Counted from the first letter of the stretch, positions 1-9,341 are shown. The stretch is 64,000 bases of DNA from Halorhodospira halophila (GCF_016653405.1 NZ_NHSN01000032.1:1-64000), one strand, 5' to 3'. Numbers and translations are program-made. Notes: generated from the letters alone by a model not told the origin.

Positions 1-1
1 G

Positions 2-583
2 CCCGATCCACCCCCCGACCCCGCAGACGCACGCCGGCGCGCGGCCCCCGGGTGGCTCGACACGCTGGCCGGCGCACTGCCCGAGCGCGCCCGCCTGACG
101 GCTGTCGAGCTCGGCAACACGCTGCGCGTCGACGCCCTGGCCGCCGCCCCCGAGTGCGCCGAACGCTACCTGGCGGCGCTGCAGGAGGCGGGCTTCGAGG
201 ACATCGAGCTGGAGCAGATGCGCCGCACCGACAACGGCCGGCGCTCGCTCTCCCTGCGCGCCGAGCCGCGGCCTCCGGACCCGGCCCCCGACGCGGCGCC
301 CGGGACACCCCTGCGCGAGCAGCTCGGCGCACTGAGCCGGAGCCTGGAGGCACGGGATCTGATCCTCGAGGACCTGCGACGGGACCCAGCGGGCGGTGAC
401 GGTCGGGTCGTCGCGCAGCTGCGTGTCTCCGGCGATTACGCGGCGCTCCACGACTGGCTCGCCGACGAGGCCGCGGCCCCGCGGCAGCGCGGCCTCGATC
501 ACCTGCGTCTGCGCGCCGCCGAACCACCACGGCTCGAGGCCGAGGTGACCCTGGTCCTGCACCCGCCGAAGGACGAGCCATGA
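2..583 (+). CDS. PilN/PilO-like pilus or secretion assembly protein, 5' partial
   Basis: The open frame enters from the left edge and ends in TGA; the start lies outside the window. The first ~85 visible residues (…LTAVELGNTLRVDALA…, then ER-Y-x2-ALQEAGFEDIEL) resemble the C-terminal half of PilN/GspL fimbrial-assembly proteins. After a proline-rich linker, the last ~90 residues (LREQLGALSRSLEARDL … VSGDYAALHDWLADE) resemble the PilO/GspM/MshJ periplasmic domain. This could be a natural PilN-PilO-type fusion. It overlaps the secretin gene by 4 bases (ATGA), so the two are probably co-translated as inner-membrane platform and outer-membrane channel. The family assignment rests on pattern and neighbour and is moderate. 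Confidence 0.55.
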   Translation, partial: PDPPPDPADARRRAAPGWLDTLAGALPERARLTAVELGNTLRVDALAAAPECAERYLAALQEAGFEDIELEQMRRTDNGRRSLSLRAEPRPPDPAPDAAPGTPLREQLGALSRSLEARDLILEDLRRDPAGGDGRVVAQLRVSGDYAALHDWLADEAAAPRQRGLDHLRLRAAEPPRLEAEVTLVLHPPKDEP

Positions 584-1701
584 GACGCCAACTGCTCCCC
601 GCGGTCGCGGCCGTGCTGCTGGCTGCCCCCACCGGCACGCACGCCGGGCCGCCCGACCCGTTCCACGGCCCGCTCGACGGGGACGGCGACACCGGCGCCG
701 AGGCCTCCCTGCGCACTCTGCCCCTGGTTCACGCCGACGCCGGAAAGCTGGCCGAGCTGTTGCGCGAGGAGACCGGTGTACTCTCCCAGTCCGGCCATGC
801 CAGCGTCGACGAGCGCACCAACACACTGATCCTGCACGATACCCCGGAGCACCTCGACGAGGCCGAGCGGCTCATCGACAAACTGGACCGGGCCAACCGC
901 CAGGTGATGATCGAGGCGCGCATCGTCCTTGCCTCGGGCGAGTACGCGCGGGAACTCGGCAGCCGCCTGGGCCTTTCGAGCCAACGCGGCGACGGCCACT
1001 TCGCCTTCGACACCCTACCCGGCAGTGAGGGAGCCGCCCTGGGCGACGGGCTACTCGCCGACCTGCCGCCGGTGGGCGAAGGCGCGCGCCTGAGCGTCTC
1101 CGTAGGCGAGGTGGGCGAGCGCCTGCTGCAGCTTGAACTCTCGGCGATGGAGGCCGAGGGCCACGGGCGCGTGGTCTCGAGCCCGCGGGTCCTGACCACC
1201 GAAAGGCAGACGGCGCGCATCGAGCAGGGCGTCCAGATCCCCTACCAGGAGACGGCCGAATCCGGCGCCACCGCGGTCGCTTTTGAGGACGCCTCCCTGT
1301 CGCTGACCGCCACTCCGCAGGTGACCGACGGGGATGCGGTGAACCTCGCCCTGCGCGTGACCAAGGACGCCGTCGGGCAGATCTACGAGGGCGTGCCGAG
1401 CATCGACACCCAGGCCGTCGCCACCCGCCTGCGCGTGCAGGCCGGCGAGACCATCGTCCTCGGCGGCGTGCGTGAGCACGAGCAGCGCGAGCGGCGTCAA
1501 GCGGTGCCGTGGCTCGGCGACCTGCCACTGGTCGGCTGGCTGTTCCGCCAGCGCCGATCGGAGCAGAGCCACCACGAGCTGCTGGTCTTCGTGACGCCGC
1601 GCCTGGTCGAGGAGGGGGCGCCACCGGGGGCGGCCGTTGACGAAACTGCCCCCCGCCCCCACATTGACCGCCCCAGCCGAGCAATCGAGGACGACCGGTG
1701 A
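580..1701 (+). CDS. Short secretin (PilQ/MshL/GspD family)
   Basis: 373 residues. A signal peptide ends near residue 22 (…GTHA). Residues ~45-105 form a short secretin N-domain (VDERTNTLILHDTPEHLDE, the usual VDxRTNTL signature). From ~108 (RQVMIEARIV) to ~345 is the C-terminal secretin barrel domain, including ETIVLGGV, WLGDLPLVGWLF and ELLVFVTPRLV. Secretins form the outer-membrane ring of type IV pili or type II secretion. PilQ proteins are usually about twice this length because of AMIN and N0/N1 domains, which are missing here. The ATG is chosen for its 4-base overlap with the upstream assembly gene and the good signal peptide. Which machine it serves is not decidable from this window. 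Confidence 0.8.
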   Translation: MRRQLLPAVAAVLLAAPTGTHAGPPDPFHGPLDGDGDTGAEASLRTLPLVHADAGKLAELLREETGVLSQSGHASVDERTNTLILHDTPEHLDEAERLIDKLDRANRQVMIEARIVLASGEYARELGSRLGLSSQRGDGHFAFDTLPGSEGAALGDGLLADLPPVGEGARLSVSVGEVGERLLQLELSAMEAEGHGRVVSSPRVLTTERQTARIEQGVQIPYQETAESGATAVAFEDASLSLTATPQVTDGDAVNLALRVTKDAVGQIYEGVPSIDTQAVATRLRVQAGETIVLGGVREHEQRERRQAVPWLGDLPLVGWLFRQRRSEQSHHELLVFVTPRLVEEGAPPGAAVDETAPRPHIDRPSRAIEDDR

Positions 1702-2861
1702 GCCTGCACGCCACCCCGCCACGCCCCTGCGCCGTCACCGAGAGCGCCAGCCGCGGTCGCCAGTATGCGGAACCCCACCCCGGGCACCGCAGCGAGTTCC
1801 AGCGCGATCGCGACCGCATCATCCACTGCGGCGCTTTCCGGCGCCTGGAGTACAAGACGCAGGTCTTCGTCAACCACGTCGGCGATCTCTACCGCACCCG
1901 GCTGACCCACACCCTGGAGGTGGGCCAGATCGCCCGCACCAGCGCCCAAGCCCTCGGCCTGAACATCGACCTGGTCGAGGCCATCGCCCTCGCCCACGAC
2001 CTGGGTCACACCCCGTTCGGCCACGCCGGCCAGGACGCCCTGGCCGAGCGCATGGAGGGGCTCGGCGGCTTCGAGCACAACATCCAGTCCCTGCGCGTGG
2101 TCGACGACCTGGAGAAGCGCTATGCAAAGTTCGACGGGCTCAACCTGACCTTCGAGACCCGTGAGGGCCTGCTCAAGCGCTGCCCGGTGGAGCGCGCCCG
2201 ACAGCTCGGCCCGGTGGCCGAGCGCTTCCTCGACGGCGGCCAGCCAACGCTGGAGGCGCAGCTGGTCAACGTCTGCGACGGCGTCGCCTACAACAGCCAC
2301 GACGTGGACGACGGCTTGCGCTCGGGGCTGATCAGCGTCGCCGAGTGCCGCGAGACAACCCTGCTCGGCCCGCTGTTCGCTGAGGTCGAGGCGGCCTACC
2401 CCAATCTGGATGAGCGACGCACCATCTACGAGGTGGTCCGGCGCATGATCAACGTCCAGGTCGAGGATCTCATCCGCGAGTCCGCGGCACGCATCGAGGC
2501 CGCCGATCCCGCCGACGTCGAAGCGGTACGCCGGCACCCGGGGCCGCTGATCGGCTTCAGCGCGGACATGGCCCGGCGGCACCAGGACCTGAAGGACTTC
2601 CTGTTCCGCCGCCTCTACCGCCACTTCCGCGTGGCGCGCATGGTGCGCAAGAGCCAGGTGGTGGTGCAGGGGCTGTTCGACGTCTTCCTCGACGACCCGC
2701 AGCTGATGCCGGATCAGCCCCGCGATGCGGCCCACGCCGGCGAGGCCCGCCACGGCATGCCAGGGCGGGCACGGGCCGTGGCCGACTACATCGCCGGGAT
2801 GACCGACCGGTTCGCCATCGAGGAGTACCGCCGGCTGTTCCGCCCCGAGGAGCTGACCTAG
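1698..2861 (+). CDS. dgt: Deoxyguanosinetriphosphate triphosphohydrolase-like protein
   Basis: 387 residues with an HD-domain metal centre: H in RLTHTLEVGQIAR and HD in AHDLGHTPFGHAG, preceded by the family block RDRDRIIHCGAFRRLEYKTQV. Members hydrolyse dNTPs to nucleoside and tripolyphosphate and so adjust the dNTP pool. The length fits the shorter, non-E. coli subfamily (about 380-440 residues rather than 505). The start is GTG overlapping the secretin stop (GTGA), suggesting translational coupling although the functions are unrelated. Substrate specificity in this subfamily is loosely established. Confidence 0.9.
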   Translation: MSLHATPPRPCAVTESASRGRQYAEPHPGHRSEFQRDRDRIIHCGAFRRLEYKTQVFVNHVGDLYRTRLTHTLEVGQIARTSAQALGLNIDLVEAIALAHDLGHTPFGHAGQDALAERMEGLGGFEHNIQSLRVVDDLEKRYAKFDGLNLTFETREGLLKRCPVERARQLGPVAERFLDGGQPTLEAQLVNVCDGVAYNSHDVDDGLRSGLISVAECRETTLLGPLFAEVEAAYPNLDERRTIYEVVRRMINVQVEDLIRESAARIEAADPADVEAVRRHPGPLIGFSADMARRHQDLKDFLFRRLYRHFRVARMVRKSQVVVQGLFDVFLDDPQLMPDQPRDAAHAGEARHGMPGRARAVADYIAGMTDRFAIEEYRRLFRPEELT

Positions 2862-2866
2862 GCTGC

Positions 2867-2883
2867 GGCGGGCTCAGCCCGCC
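2867..2883. terminator. Possible bidirectional hairpin between convergent dgt and aroB
   Basis: GGCGGGC-TCA-GCCCGCC forms a 7-bp GC stem with a 3-base loop in the 12-base gap between the two convergent stops, reaching into the last codons of aroB. There is no clear T-tract on either side, so intrinsic termination is uncertain. Confidence 0.35.
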
Positions 2884-3947
2884 CGGACCGCCTCGGCCAG
2901 TGTGGCCGTCAGCGCCTCGGCGGCGAACTCGCTGGTCACCACGGCGTCGCCAACGCCGCGCAGGAGCACCAGGCGCAGCCGACCAGCGCGATTCTTCTTG
3001 TCCACGCTCATCAGCTCGCGGAAGCGCTCCTCGGAGATCGCCGGCGGCTGCGTGGGCAGTCCAAAGGCCTCGAGCAGGGCGGTGGTGCGCTCCAGCCCGT
3101 CGCGCGACAGCCAGCCCAGGCGCACCGACATGCGTGCCGCCATGACCATCCCCACCGCCACGGCCTCGCCGTGGAGCCAGGTGCTGTAGTCGGTCTCTGT
3201 CTCGATGGCGTGGCCGAAGGTGTGGCCCAGGTTGAGCAGGGCGCGCTCACCGGCCTCGCGCTCGTCGGCAGCAACCACCTCAGCCTTATTGCGGCAGGAC
3301 TCGGCCACGGCGTGAGCCAGGGCCTCGGGATCGCGCCGGCGCAGGGCATCGACACTGCCCTCGAGCCAGTCGAAGAAGGCGGGATCGCGGATCAGGCCGT
3401 ACTTGACCACCTCGGCCAGACCGGCGTTGTACTCGCGCTCCGGGAGCGTGGCGAGAACGCCGGTATCGGCGATCACCGCGCGGGGCTGGTGGAAGGCGCC
3501 AATCATGTTCTTGCCGCGCGGGTGGTTGACGCCGGTCTTGCCTCCCACCGAGGAGTCGACCTGAGCCAGCAGGGTGGTGGGCACCTGGATGTAGCCCACG
3601 CCGCGCTGATAGGTGGCGGCGCAGAAGCCGGCCAGATCGCCGATGACCCCGCCGCCAAGGGCGACCACCGTGGCCGAGCGGTCGAAGCGGCCCTCGATCA
3701 GGGCGTCGAAGACCTGCTCACAGGTCTGCAGGGTCTTGTAGCGCTCACCATCGCGCAGGGTGACCGACTGCACCTCGACCCCCGGCGCGGCCAGGCGCCC
3801 GGCGTACAGCGGGGCTACGGTCTCGTTGCTGACCAGCAGCGCCCGATCCGCCACCAGGTGCCCGGTGAGCAGCCCCTCCTCCAGGACCCCGTCACCGATG
3901 TAGATCGGGTAGCTGCGTTCCCCGAGTTCGACCCATTGTGTCCGCAT
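2874..3947 (-). CDS. aroB: 3-dehydroquinate synthase
   Basis: 357 residues, the usual length. It converts DAHP to 3-dehydroquinate, the second step of the shikimate pathway, using NAD+ and a divalent metal. Family blocks seen are [19 protein letters not shown] (NAD site), [21 protein letters not shown] (catalytic Lys/Asn) and the metal-site histidine blocks [12 protein letters not shown] and [11 protein letters not shown]. It lies 44 bases downstream of aroK on the same strand, the common proteobacterial aroK-aroB pair. In many gammaproteobacteria aroK-aroB follow the pilQ secretin gene; here they sit near a secretin but on the opposite strand, with dgt between. Confidence 0.97.
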   Translation of the reverse strand: MRTQWVELGERSYPIYIGDGVLEEGLLTGHLVADRALLVSNETVAPLYAGRLAAPGVEVQSVTLRDGERYKTLQTCEQVFDALIEGRFDRSATVVALGGGVIGDLAGFCAATYQRGVGYIQVPTTLLAQVDSSVGGKTGVNHPRGKNMIGAFHQPRAVIADTGVLATLPEREYNAGLAEVVKYGLIRDPAFFDWLEGSVDALRRRDPEALAHAVAESCRNKAEVVAADEREAGERALLNLGHTFGHAIETETDYSTWLHGEAVAVGMVMAARMSVRLGWLSRDGLERTTALLEAFGLPTQPPAISEERFRELMSVDKKNRAGRLRLVLLRGVGDAVVTSEFAAEALTATLAEAVRAG

Positions 3948-3991
3948 GCCCGCTCCTGCTGCTGTCTGTCCTCGTCCGCCGGCACGGACGC

Positions 3992-4525
3992 TCAGGAGGC
4001 CTGCCCCTGCAACGCCTCGATGATCCGCCGCGCCACGCTCCGCGCCCTGCCACCGGTCGTCTCCACCACCACGTCGGCCACTTCCCGGTAGAGGGGGTCA
4101 CGCTCGGCGAGCAGGGCCTGCAGCCGCGCCTCGGGGTCGTCGCTCTGGAGCAGCGGCCGGTTGGTGTCGTGGCGGGTGCGCTGCAGCTGCACCGAGACCG
4201 GGGTGTACAGGTAGACCACCACGCCGCGCGCGCCGAGCAGGTCGCGGTTGGCCGGCGTGGTAACCGCGCCGCCGCCGGTGGCCACGACCACTCCGTCCCG
4301 GCGGGTCAGTTCGTCGATCACCGTCGCCTCGCGCGCGCGGAAACCGGCCTCGCCCTCGAGGTCGAAGATCCACGGGATGCTCACCCCGGTGCGCGCCTCG
4401 ATGGCGGCATCGCTGTCGATGAACTCTAGACCCAGCAGGGTGGCCAGCTCGCGCCCCACGGTGCTCTTGCCGGCACCCATGGGGCCAACGAGAAAGACCC
4501 GCGACGGTATTCTCCAGTGTGCCAT
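3992..4525 (-). CDS. aroK: Shikimate kinase
   Basis: 177 residues, standard length. It phosphorylates shikimate at the 3-hydroxyl using ATP. The Walker A is [14 protein letters not shown] (residues ~14-27). The shikimate-binding residues are in [10 protein letters not shown] and FR-ARE, and the glycine-rich VVATGGGAV block is present. It is the first gene of an aroK-aroB unit and is divergent from the Kdo kinase gene across 53 bases, which must hold both promoters. I see no convincing -10/-35 pair there. Confidence 0.96.
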   Translation of the reverse strand: MAHWRIPSRVFLVGPMGAGKSTVGRELATLLGLEFIDSDAAIEARTGVSIPWIFDLEGEAGFRAREATVIDELTRRDGVVVATGGGAVTTPANRDLLGARGVVVYLYTPVSVQLQRTRHDTNRPLLQSDDPEARLQALLAERDPLYREVADVVVETTGGRARSVARRIIEALQGQAS

Positions 4526-4578
4526 GACGGCACTTTACCACCACCGGTGTGGGCCTCGGTATGGCAGAGTAGGCGGCC

Positions 4579-5307
4579 ATGGACCCGCAACAGACGCGCC
4601 AAGGCCCCCAGTACATCCTCTACGATGCTGACCGCTTACCGGCGCCGGACGCCGCGCTCTTCGAACCGGAGGCCCTGGCGCGCGCCGGTCGGCTCAGCGG
4701 ACGCCCCGGCGGCGGTCGCGGCAGCGCCTGTTTCCTGGAGGTCGGCGGGATCCCGGCCGTGCTGCGGCCCTATCGCCGGGGTGGGCTCCTCGGCCCGCTG
4801 CTCGGCGACTGCTATGCCCGGGGCCGGCTCCACGCATCGCGCCCCTGGCGCGAGTGGTGGCTGCTCGCCCGGCTCCACGACGAGGGCTTCCCCGTGCCCG
4901 CCCCGCTGGCCGCCCGTGTGCGCATGGCCGGACCGTGCTACCGCGCCGAGATCCTGCTCGAGCGGCTGCCGGCGGCCACCCTCACCGAGACGCTGCGCCA
5001 CGGACCACTGCCGGCCGAGCGCTGGTGCGCCATCGGCGCCTGCATCGGCCGACTGCACCGGCGCGGCCTGGATCACGCCGACCTCAACGCCCACAACATC
5101 CTGCTCACCACCGACGGCACCACCCACGTCATCGATCTGGACCGGGCCCGACTGCGCCCCCGCGCCGGCCGCTGGGCCGAGCGCAACCTCGCCCGACTGC
5201 AGCGCAGCCTGGCCAAGATCGCGCGCAACGACGCCGCCGTGGCGCCGGTGCCGGAAAGCCATCTGGCCGCCCTGCGTCAGGGCTGGCACAACGCGCTCGA
5301 GGAGTAA
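4579..5307 (+). CDS. kdkA: 3-deoxy-D-manno-octulosonic acid kinase
   Basis: 242 residues, matching KdkA (~240). It phosphorylates Kdo at O-4 in the LPS inner core, on the cytoplasmic face. Evidence is the RPYRRGGLLGPLLGD block near residue 55, the kinase-like catalytic loop HRRGLDHADLNAHNILL with catalytic Asp, and VIDLDRARLRP as the metal-binding segment. It sits 8 bases upstream of a GT9 glycosyltransferase and close to hldE, which fits inner-core synthesis. Organisms with KdkA often have a core with a single phosphorylated Kdo, but that is only family knowledge here. Confidence 0.9.
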   Translation: MDPQQTRQGPQYILYDADRLPAPDAALFEPEALARAGRLSGRPGGGRGSACFLEVGGIPAVLRPYRRGGLLGPLLGDCYARGRLHASRPWREWWLLARLHDEGFPVPAPLAARVRMAGPCYRAEILLERLPAATLTETLRHGPLPAERWCAIGACIGRLHRRGLDHADLNAHNILLTTDGTTHVIDLDRARLRPRAGRWAERNLARLQRSLAKIARNDAAVAPVPESHLAALRQGWHNALEE

Positions 5308-5315
5308 GCTCAGCG

Positions 5316-6410
5316 ATGCCCCAAGACCCATCCACACCCCCCCGCTCGATCTGTCTGCTGCGCCTGTCGGCCATCGGCGACTGCAGCCATGTGGCCCCGG
5401 TGGTGCACACGCTCCGCGAACACTGGCCGGAGACCGCCATCACCTGGGTCGTCGGCAAGACGGAGTACCGCCTGGTCGGCGACCTGCCGGGGGTGGAGTT
5501 CATCGTCGTTGACAAGGGTGACGGGCTCTTTGGCGCCGTGCGCAAGCTGCGCGGGGAGCTGGCGGACCGGCATTTCGACGTGCTGTTACACATGCAGGCG
5601 TCGTGGCGGGCCAACCTGCTCTCGACGGCGATCCGGGCCGACACCCGAATCGGTTTCGATCGGCCGCGCGCCCGTAATGGCCAGCGGTGGTTCACCCACC
5701 GCCCCATCCCGGGGCCGGCGCGGGTCCACGTCCTGGACGGCTTCTTCCAGTTCCTGCAGGCAGCCGGGCTGGATGCACGCACCCTGCGCTGGGATCTGCC
5801 GGTACCCGCCGAGGCCGAGGCGGAGGTGGCCGGCCGGCTGCCCGCCCGCCCCTTCCTGGCGATCAGCCCGTGCAGCTCGATCCGTGCGCGCAACTTCCGC
5901 AACTGGTCGGCCACCCAATATGCGGCCGTGGCCGAGTACGCCTACCAGGAGTACGGCCTGGCGCTGGCGCTGACCGGCGGCCCCACCGCGCTGGAGCGGG
6001 AGTACGCCGATGCCATCGCCGCCGCCACCAGCGCGCCGGTGGCCGACCTGGTCGGCCGGACATCGCTGAAGGGGCTGCTGGCCGTCCTGCAGCAGGCCAC
6101 TGTGTTCGTCGGCCCGGACTCCGGCCCGCTCCACCTGGCCAACGCCAGCGGGGTGCCGGTGGTGGGGCTCTACGCGACCTCGAACCCGCAGCGTACCGGC
6201 CCCTACCTGAACCTCGAATACGTCGCCAACCGCTACCCGGAGGCGCTCAAGGCCGAACTCGGCCGGCCGGTGGAATCGGTCCGCTGGGGGCGCCGGGTGC
6301 GCAACCCCGAGGCCATGGACTGGATCAGCGTGGCCGACGTGGTCGAACGGCTGGATGCGGCCCTGGCCGACCACGGCGTACCACGCCGGGGCAGCGCGGC
6401 GGACGGCTAG
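5316..6410 (+). CDS. Glycosyltransferase family 9 (LPS heptosyltransferase-like)
   Basis: 364 residues. The N-terminus [19 protein letters not shown] is the GT9 signature. The donor-binding C-terminal half shows [18 protein letters not shown] and [34 protein letters not shown], both typical of WaaC/WaaF/WaaQ-type ADP-heptose transferases. The ATG at 5316 is chosen because it lies 8 bases after kdkA and starts exactly at the family N-terminus; the frame is open further upstream but without homology. Which core sugar it adds cannot be told. Its TAG stop interleaves with the stop of convergent hldE in a CTAG. Confidence 0.88.
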   Translation: MPQDPSTPPRSICLLRLSAIGDCSHVAPVVHTLREHWPETAITWVVGKTEYRLVGDLPGVEFIVVDKGDGLFGAVRKLRGELADRHFDVLLHMQASWRANLLSTAIRADTRIGFDRPRARNGQRWFTHRPIPGPARVHVLDGFFQFLQAAGLDARTLRWDLPVPAEAEAEVAGRLPARPFLAISPCSSIRARNFRNWSATQYAAVAEYAYQEYGLALALTGGPTALEREYADAIAAATSAPVADLVGRTSLKGLLAVLQQATVFVGPDSGPLHLANASGVPVVGLYATSNPQRTGPYLNLEYVANRYPEALKAELGRPVESVRWGRRVRNPEAMDWISVADVVERLDAALADHGVPRRGSAADG

Positions 6411-7840
6411 CCGCGGCCGCGGATGCGAGCGATCAGCTCCGTGGTCGACGCGCCGGCGAGCAGGGGCAAGACCTCCACGGCACCGCCGGCGGCGACCACG
6501 GCGTCGTGGCCGGCGATCTGCTCAGGCCGGTAGTCCCCGCCCTTGACCAGCAGATCCGGCAGCACGACCTCGATCAGCCGCGCCGGGGTGTCCTCGCTGA
6601 ACGGCACCACCCAGTCCACCGCATCCAGGCCGGCGAGCACCGCCATGCGCTGCTCCAGCGGAGTGACCGGCCGCTCCGCCCCCTTGAGCCGCGCCACCGA
6701 CGCGTCGTCGTTGACGGCCACCACCAGCCGCTCGCCCCGCCGGCGGGCCCGCTGCAGGTAGTCGACGTGGCCGGCGTGCAGCAGATCGAAGCAGCCGTTG
6801 GTCATCACAATGCGCTCTCCAGCCGCCCGGGCCTGCCGGATGGCGGCGAGCAGACCTGGCTCGTCGACCACACCGGCGCCCGCTGCTTGGCCGCCCGCGC
6901 CGCCCATCGCGGCCTCCAGCTCCGCCGGAGTGACCGTGGCCGTGCCCAGCTTGCCCACCACCACGCCGGCGGCCAGGTTGGCCAGGGCGGCGGCATCGGC
7001 GAGGTCCACCCCGGCACCCAGCGCGGCGGCCAGGGTCGCGATCACGGTATCGCCGGCGCCGGTGACATCGAAGACCTCCCGCGCCCGGGTCGGCAGGTGC
7101 ACCGGAGCGCCCTCCCGCGGAGCCAGGGTCATCCCCGCCTCGCCCCGGGTGACCAACAGCGCCTCGAGCTCCAGCTCTGCCGCCACCATCGCCGCGCGCC
7201 GGGCGATCTCGTCGCCGTCCGCGCAGGGCCCAACCACCGCCTCGAATTCCGCCAGGTTGGGCGTGAGCAGAGTGGCGCCGCGGTAACGACGGTAATCCGC
7301 CCCCTTGGGATCGACCAGCACCGGCCGCCCAGCGCGGCGGGCGGCGTCGATCAACCCGGCCGGATCGGGCAGGGCCCCCTTGGCGTAATCCGAGAGCACC
7401 ACCACCGCGGTGTCGGTCAGCACCGGCTCAAGCAGCGCCAGCATGGCGGCGCGGTCAAAGCCGGGGAAACCGCGCTCGAAGTCGAGACGGATCAGCTGCT
7501 GATGGCGGCTGATCACGCGCAACTTGGTGATGGTGTCGGCGCCGGGAATGCGGTGGAAGCGCTGGCCGACGCCGGCGGCCTCGAGCAACTGCGCCAACCG
7601 GTCGGCGGCCTCGTCGCTGCCGGTGGGGCCGATCACTTGCGCCGCGCCGCCGAGGGCGGCCACGTTGAGCGCCACGTTGGCCGCACCGCCCGGGCGCTCC
7701 TCGGCGTCATCGACCCGCACCACGGGCACCGGCGCTTCCGGCGAGATGCGCTGGGTGGCCCCGTGCCAGTAGCGGTCGAGCATCAGGTCGCCGGCGACGA
7801 CGACCCGGACATCGCGGAAGCCGGGCAGCGGGAGGTTCAT
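6407..7840 (-). CDS. hldE: Bifunctional heptose 7-phosphate kinase / heptose 1-phosphate adenylyltransferase
   Basis: 477 residues, full length. The N-terminal PfkB/ribokinase-type domain (to ~residue 318) has [28 protein letters not shown] and the catalytic block [14 protein letters not shown]. The C-terminal nucleotidyltransferase domain (from ~335) has [19 protein letters not shown] and [15 protein letters not shown]. It performs the kinase and ADP-transfer steps to ADP-heptose for the LPS inner core, supplying the donor for the adjacent GT9 enzyme. A perfect TATAAT lies 37-42 bases upstream of the start. Confidence 0.97.
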   Translation of the reverse strand: MNLPLPGFRDVRVVVAGDLMLDRYWHGATQRISPEAPVPVVRVDDAEERPGGAANVALNVAALGGAAQVIGPTGSDEAADRLAQLLEAAGVGQRFHRIPGADTITKLRVISRHQQLIRLDFERGFPGFDRAAMLALLEPVLTDTAVVVLSDYAKGALPDPAGLIDAARRAGRPVLVDPKGADYRRYRGATLLTPNLAEFEAVVGPCADGDEIARRAAMVAAELELEALLVTRGEAGMTLAPREGAPVHLPTRAREVFDVTGAGDTVIATLAAALGAGVDLADAAALANLAAGVVVGKLGTATVTPAELEAAMGGAGGQAAGAGVVDEPGLLAAIRQARAAGERIVMTNGCFDLLHAGHVDYLQRARRRGERLVVAVNDDASVARLKGAERPVTPLEQRMAVLAGLDAVDWVVPFSEDTPARLIEVVLPDLLVKGGDYRPEQIAGHDAVVAAGGAVEVLPLLAGASTTELIARIRGRG

Positions 7841-7876
7841 GGGCGAGCGGGCATCCTGTCGAAGAACGGGTCGGGG

Positions 7877-7882
7877 ATTATA
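7877..7882 (-). promoter_or_regulatory. Candidate -10 element for hldE
   Basis: A perfect TATAAT on the minus strand, 37 bases before the hldE ATG, in otherwise very GC-rich DNA. The matching -35 is poor (TTCTGT at 18-base spacing), so this is probable but not certain. Confidence 0.5.
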
Positions 7883-7920
7883 GCCGCGGCGCCGGAGCCG
7901 ACAGAAGCCGGCGCGACGAG

Positions 7921-7949
7921 GTGGCAGCCGTGGCGCGTGTCCGTATCAT
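7921..7949 (+). promoter_or_regulatory. Candidate promoter for the DUF2721 gene
   Basis: GTGGCA (7921-7926) and TATCAT (7944-7949) are separated by 17 bases, matching the sigma-70 consensus at 4/6 and 5/6. The downstream gene starts 35 bases after the -10 element. Confidence 0.4.
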
Positions 7950-7983
7950 GGGGTCTCAGCCACCCTGACCGGAGGGCCCGCGG

Positions 7984-8418
7984 ATGTTCCAGGCACCCGA
8001 GCCAACCGCCGAACTGACCCTGTCCACGCCGGCACTGCTCTTCCCCGCCATCTCGCTGCTCCTGCTCGCCTACACCAACCGCTTCATGGGGCTGGCCTCG
8101 CTGATCCGCGACCTGGAATCCAAGTACCGCTCCACCCACGACGTTTGCCTGCGCACCCAGATCGAGAACCTGCGCAAGCGCGTGCTGCTCATCCGCAACA
8201 TGCAGGTCGCCGGAGTGGCCAGCCTGTTCTTCTGCGTCCTGTGCATGCTGGTCCTGTTCGCCGGATCGATGCTGCTAGGCAAGGTGCTCTTCACCATCAG
8301 TCTGATCCTGATGCTCGCCTCGCTGGGGCTGTCCCTGCGCGAGCTGCAGATCTCGGTGGGGGCCCTGCACGTGCAGCTGCGGGACCTGGAGAACCGTCAC
8401 GACGAGGAAGGGCGTTGA
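7984..8418 (+). CDS. DUF2721 family membrane protein
   Basis: 144 residues. One hydrophobic segment lies near residues 16-34 (LLFPAISLLLLAYTNRF), followed by a charged helical stretch with IENLRKRVLLIRNMQ. Two more helices lie at ~72-92 and ~96-115, and a charged C-terminal helix ends the protein (LRELQISVGALHVQLRDLENRH). This layout and RVLLIRNMQ match the DUF2721 family, whose function is unknown. Divergent from hldE with its own promoter; convergent with the next gene. Confidence 0.8.
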   Translation: MFQAPEPTAELTLSTPALLFPAISLLLLAYTNRFMGLASLIRDLESKYRSTHDVCLRTQIENLRKRVLLIRNMQVAGVASLFFCVLCMLVLFAGSMLLGKVLFTISLILMLASLGLSLRELQISVGALHVQLRDLENRHDEEGR

Positions 8419-8437
8419 CCGTCCGCCGAGTGCGGGA

Positions 8438-9250
8438 TCAATCGCCGACCGAGTGGTAGGCCGGGATGGCCTCCTGCTGGATGAACAGCACGGCGCGGCG
8501 GTGGCGGCTGGCCGGTGCCTCAAGGTGGGCGTGGTACTCCGAGTACAAGCGGCCGGCCGGGTGGTGGTGGAGCTCGGCGCCGATCACGAAGGCCAGCGCC
8601 CGGCGCCAGGCCACGGCGTGATCCGCCTCGCCGGCTGCGTCGAGCACCGACAGGGCGTGCCCGACCGTGCGCAGCGTGGCACCGGGGGCGCGCTCGACCA
8701 CGGCCTCGTGGATCAGGTTCACCACCAGGCTCTCGCGCGCGTCGCTGGCGGCGGGGCTGGCGTGGAGGAGCGTGCCCGCCCACCCCTGGGGGACCATCGC
8801 CGGACCCATGCCCCGGGCCAGGTCGCGCAGATAAGCTTCGTGGGCCTCGGGGAAGTCGGCCACAGCGCCGATCAGCCAGACGCCGAGCAGATCACCGAGC
8901 AGCTCGGGGCCCGTTCCCGCGCCAGCGATCCTGCGCGCGTGCAGGGCCGCGCACGCCGCCCCTAGGGCCGCGGTGGCGTTCTCGTGGTGGAGGAACGGCG
9001 TGCCGGCCCGGTCCAGGCCCCGCTCGATGAGCAGCACCGGGGCCTCGAAGCGGTCCTGCTCGAGCAGGCCAAGCAGGGTGGCCAGGGCCACCGGCGGCTC
9101 CTCGTGGACCAGGTCCACCACCGGCACCGCCTCGCGGGAGCGCGGCGCGCCGATGCGCACCGCCTCGCGGTAGCCGGTTTCGCCGGCCCACGCCCAGAGC
9201 TGGGTACGGAGCAGCTGGATGCGATTCGGGGGCGGTGTCTCTTGACTCAC
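8438..9250 (-). CDS. Protein of unknown function (270 residues)
   Basis: I do not recognise a family. The protein is rich in Ala, Leu, Glu and His, looks all-helical and soluble, and has no signal peptide or membrane segment. Visible features are VPVVDLVHEEPP near residue 40, ARRIAGAGTGPELLGDLLG in the middle, and a His-rich stretch ELHHHPAGRLYSEYHAH near the C-terminus. The GTG start at 9250 (VSQETPPPN) is chosen because residues before it are low-quality and overlap the regulatory palindrome; an upstream ATG at 9373 would add 41 unlikely residues and overlap the divergent zinc-finger gene. Confidence 0.6.
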   Translation of the reverse strand: MSQETPPPNRIQLLRTQLWAWAGETGYREAVRIGAPRSREAVPVVDLVHEEPPVALATLLGLLEQDRFEAPVLLIERGLDRAGTPFLHHENATAALGAACAALHARRIAGAGTGPELLGDLLGVWLIGAVADFPEAHEAYLRDLARGMGPAMVPQGWAGTLLHASPAASDARESLVVNLIHEAVVERAPGATLRTVGHALSVLDAAGEADHAVAWRRALAFVIGAELHHHPAGRLYSEYHAHLEAPASRHRRAVLFIQQEAIPAYHSVGD

Positions 9251-9270
9251 GAGGCAGACCCGGGTGGACT

Positions 9271-9286
9271 GTAGGCAATAGCCTAC
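9271..9286. promoter_or_regulatory. Palindrome in divergent intergenic region
   Basis: GTAGGC-AATA-GCCTAC is a perfect 6-bp inverted repeat between two divergent genes. It covers the place where the -35 element of the TACAAT promoter of the CHCC zinc-finger gene would lie, and is 21 bases upstream of the GTG of the unknown gene. It looks like an operator for a dimeric regulator. Confidence 0.4.
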
Positions 9287-9303
9287 GTGGTGCCTGCCTC
9301 GGT

Positions 9304-9309
9304 TACAAT
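9304..9309 (+). promoter_or_regulatory. Candidate -10 element for the CHCC zinc-finger/rfaH unit
   Basis: TACAAT (5/6 match to consensus) lies 33 bases before the ATG of the zinc-finger gene. The -35 position is occupied by half of the palindrome and matches consensus poorly, as expected for a controlled promoter. Confidence 0.4.
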
Positions 9310-9341
9310 CGGCATCACGATCAGCAGCCAAGCGGGAGAGC

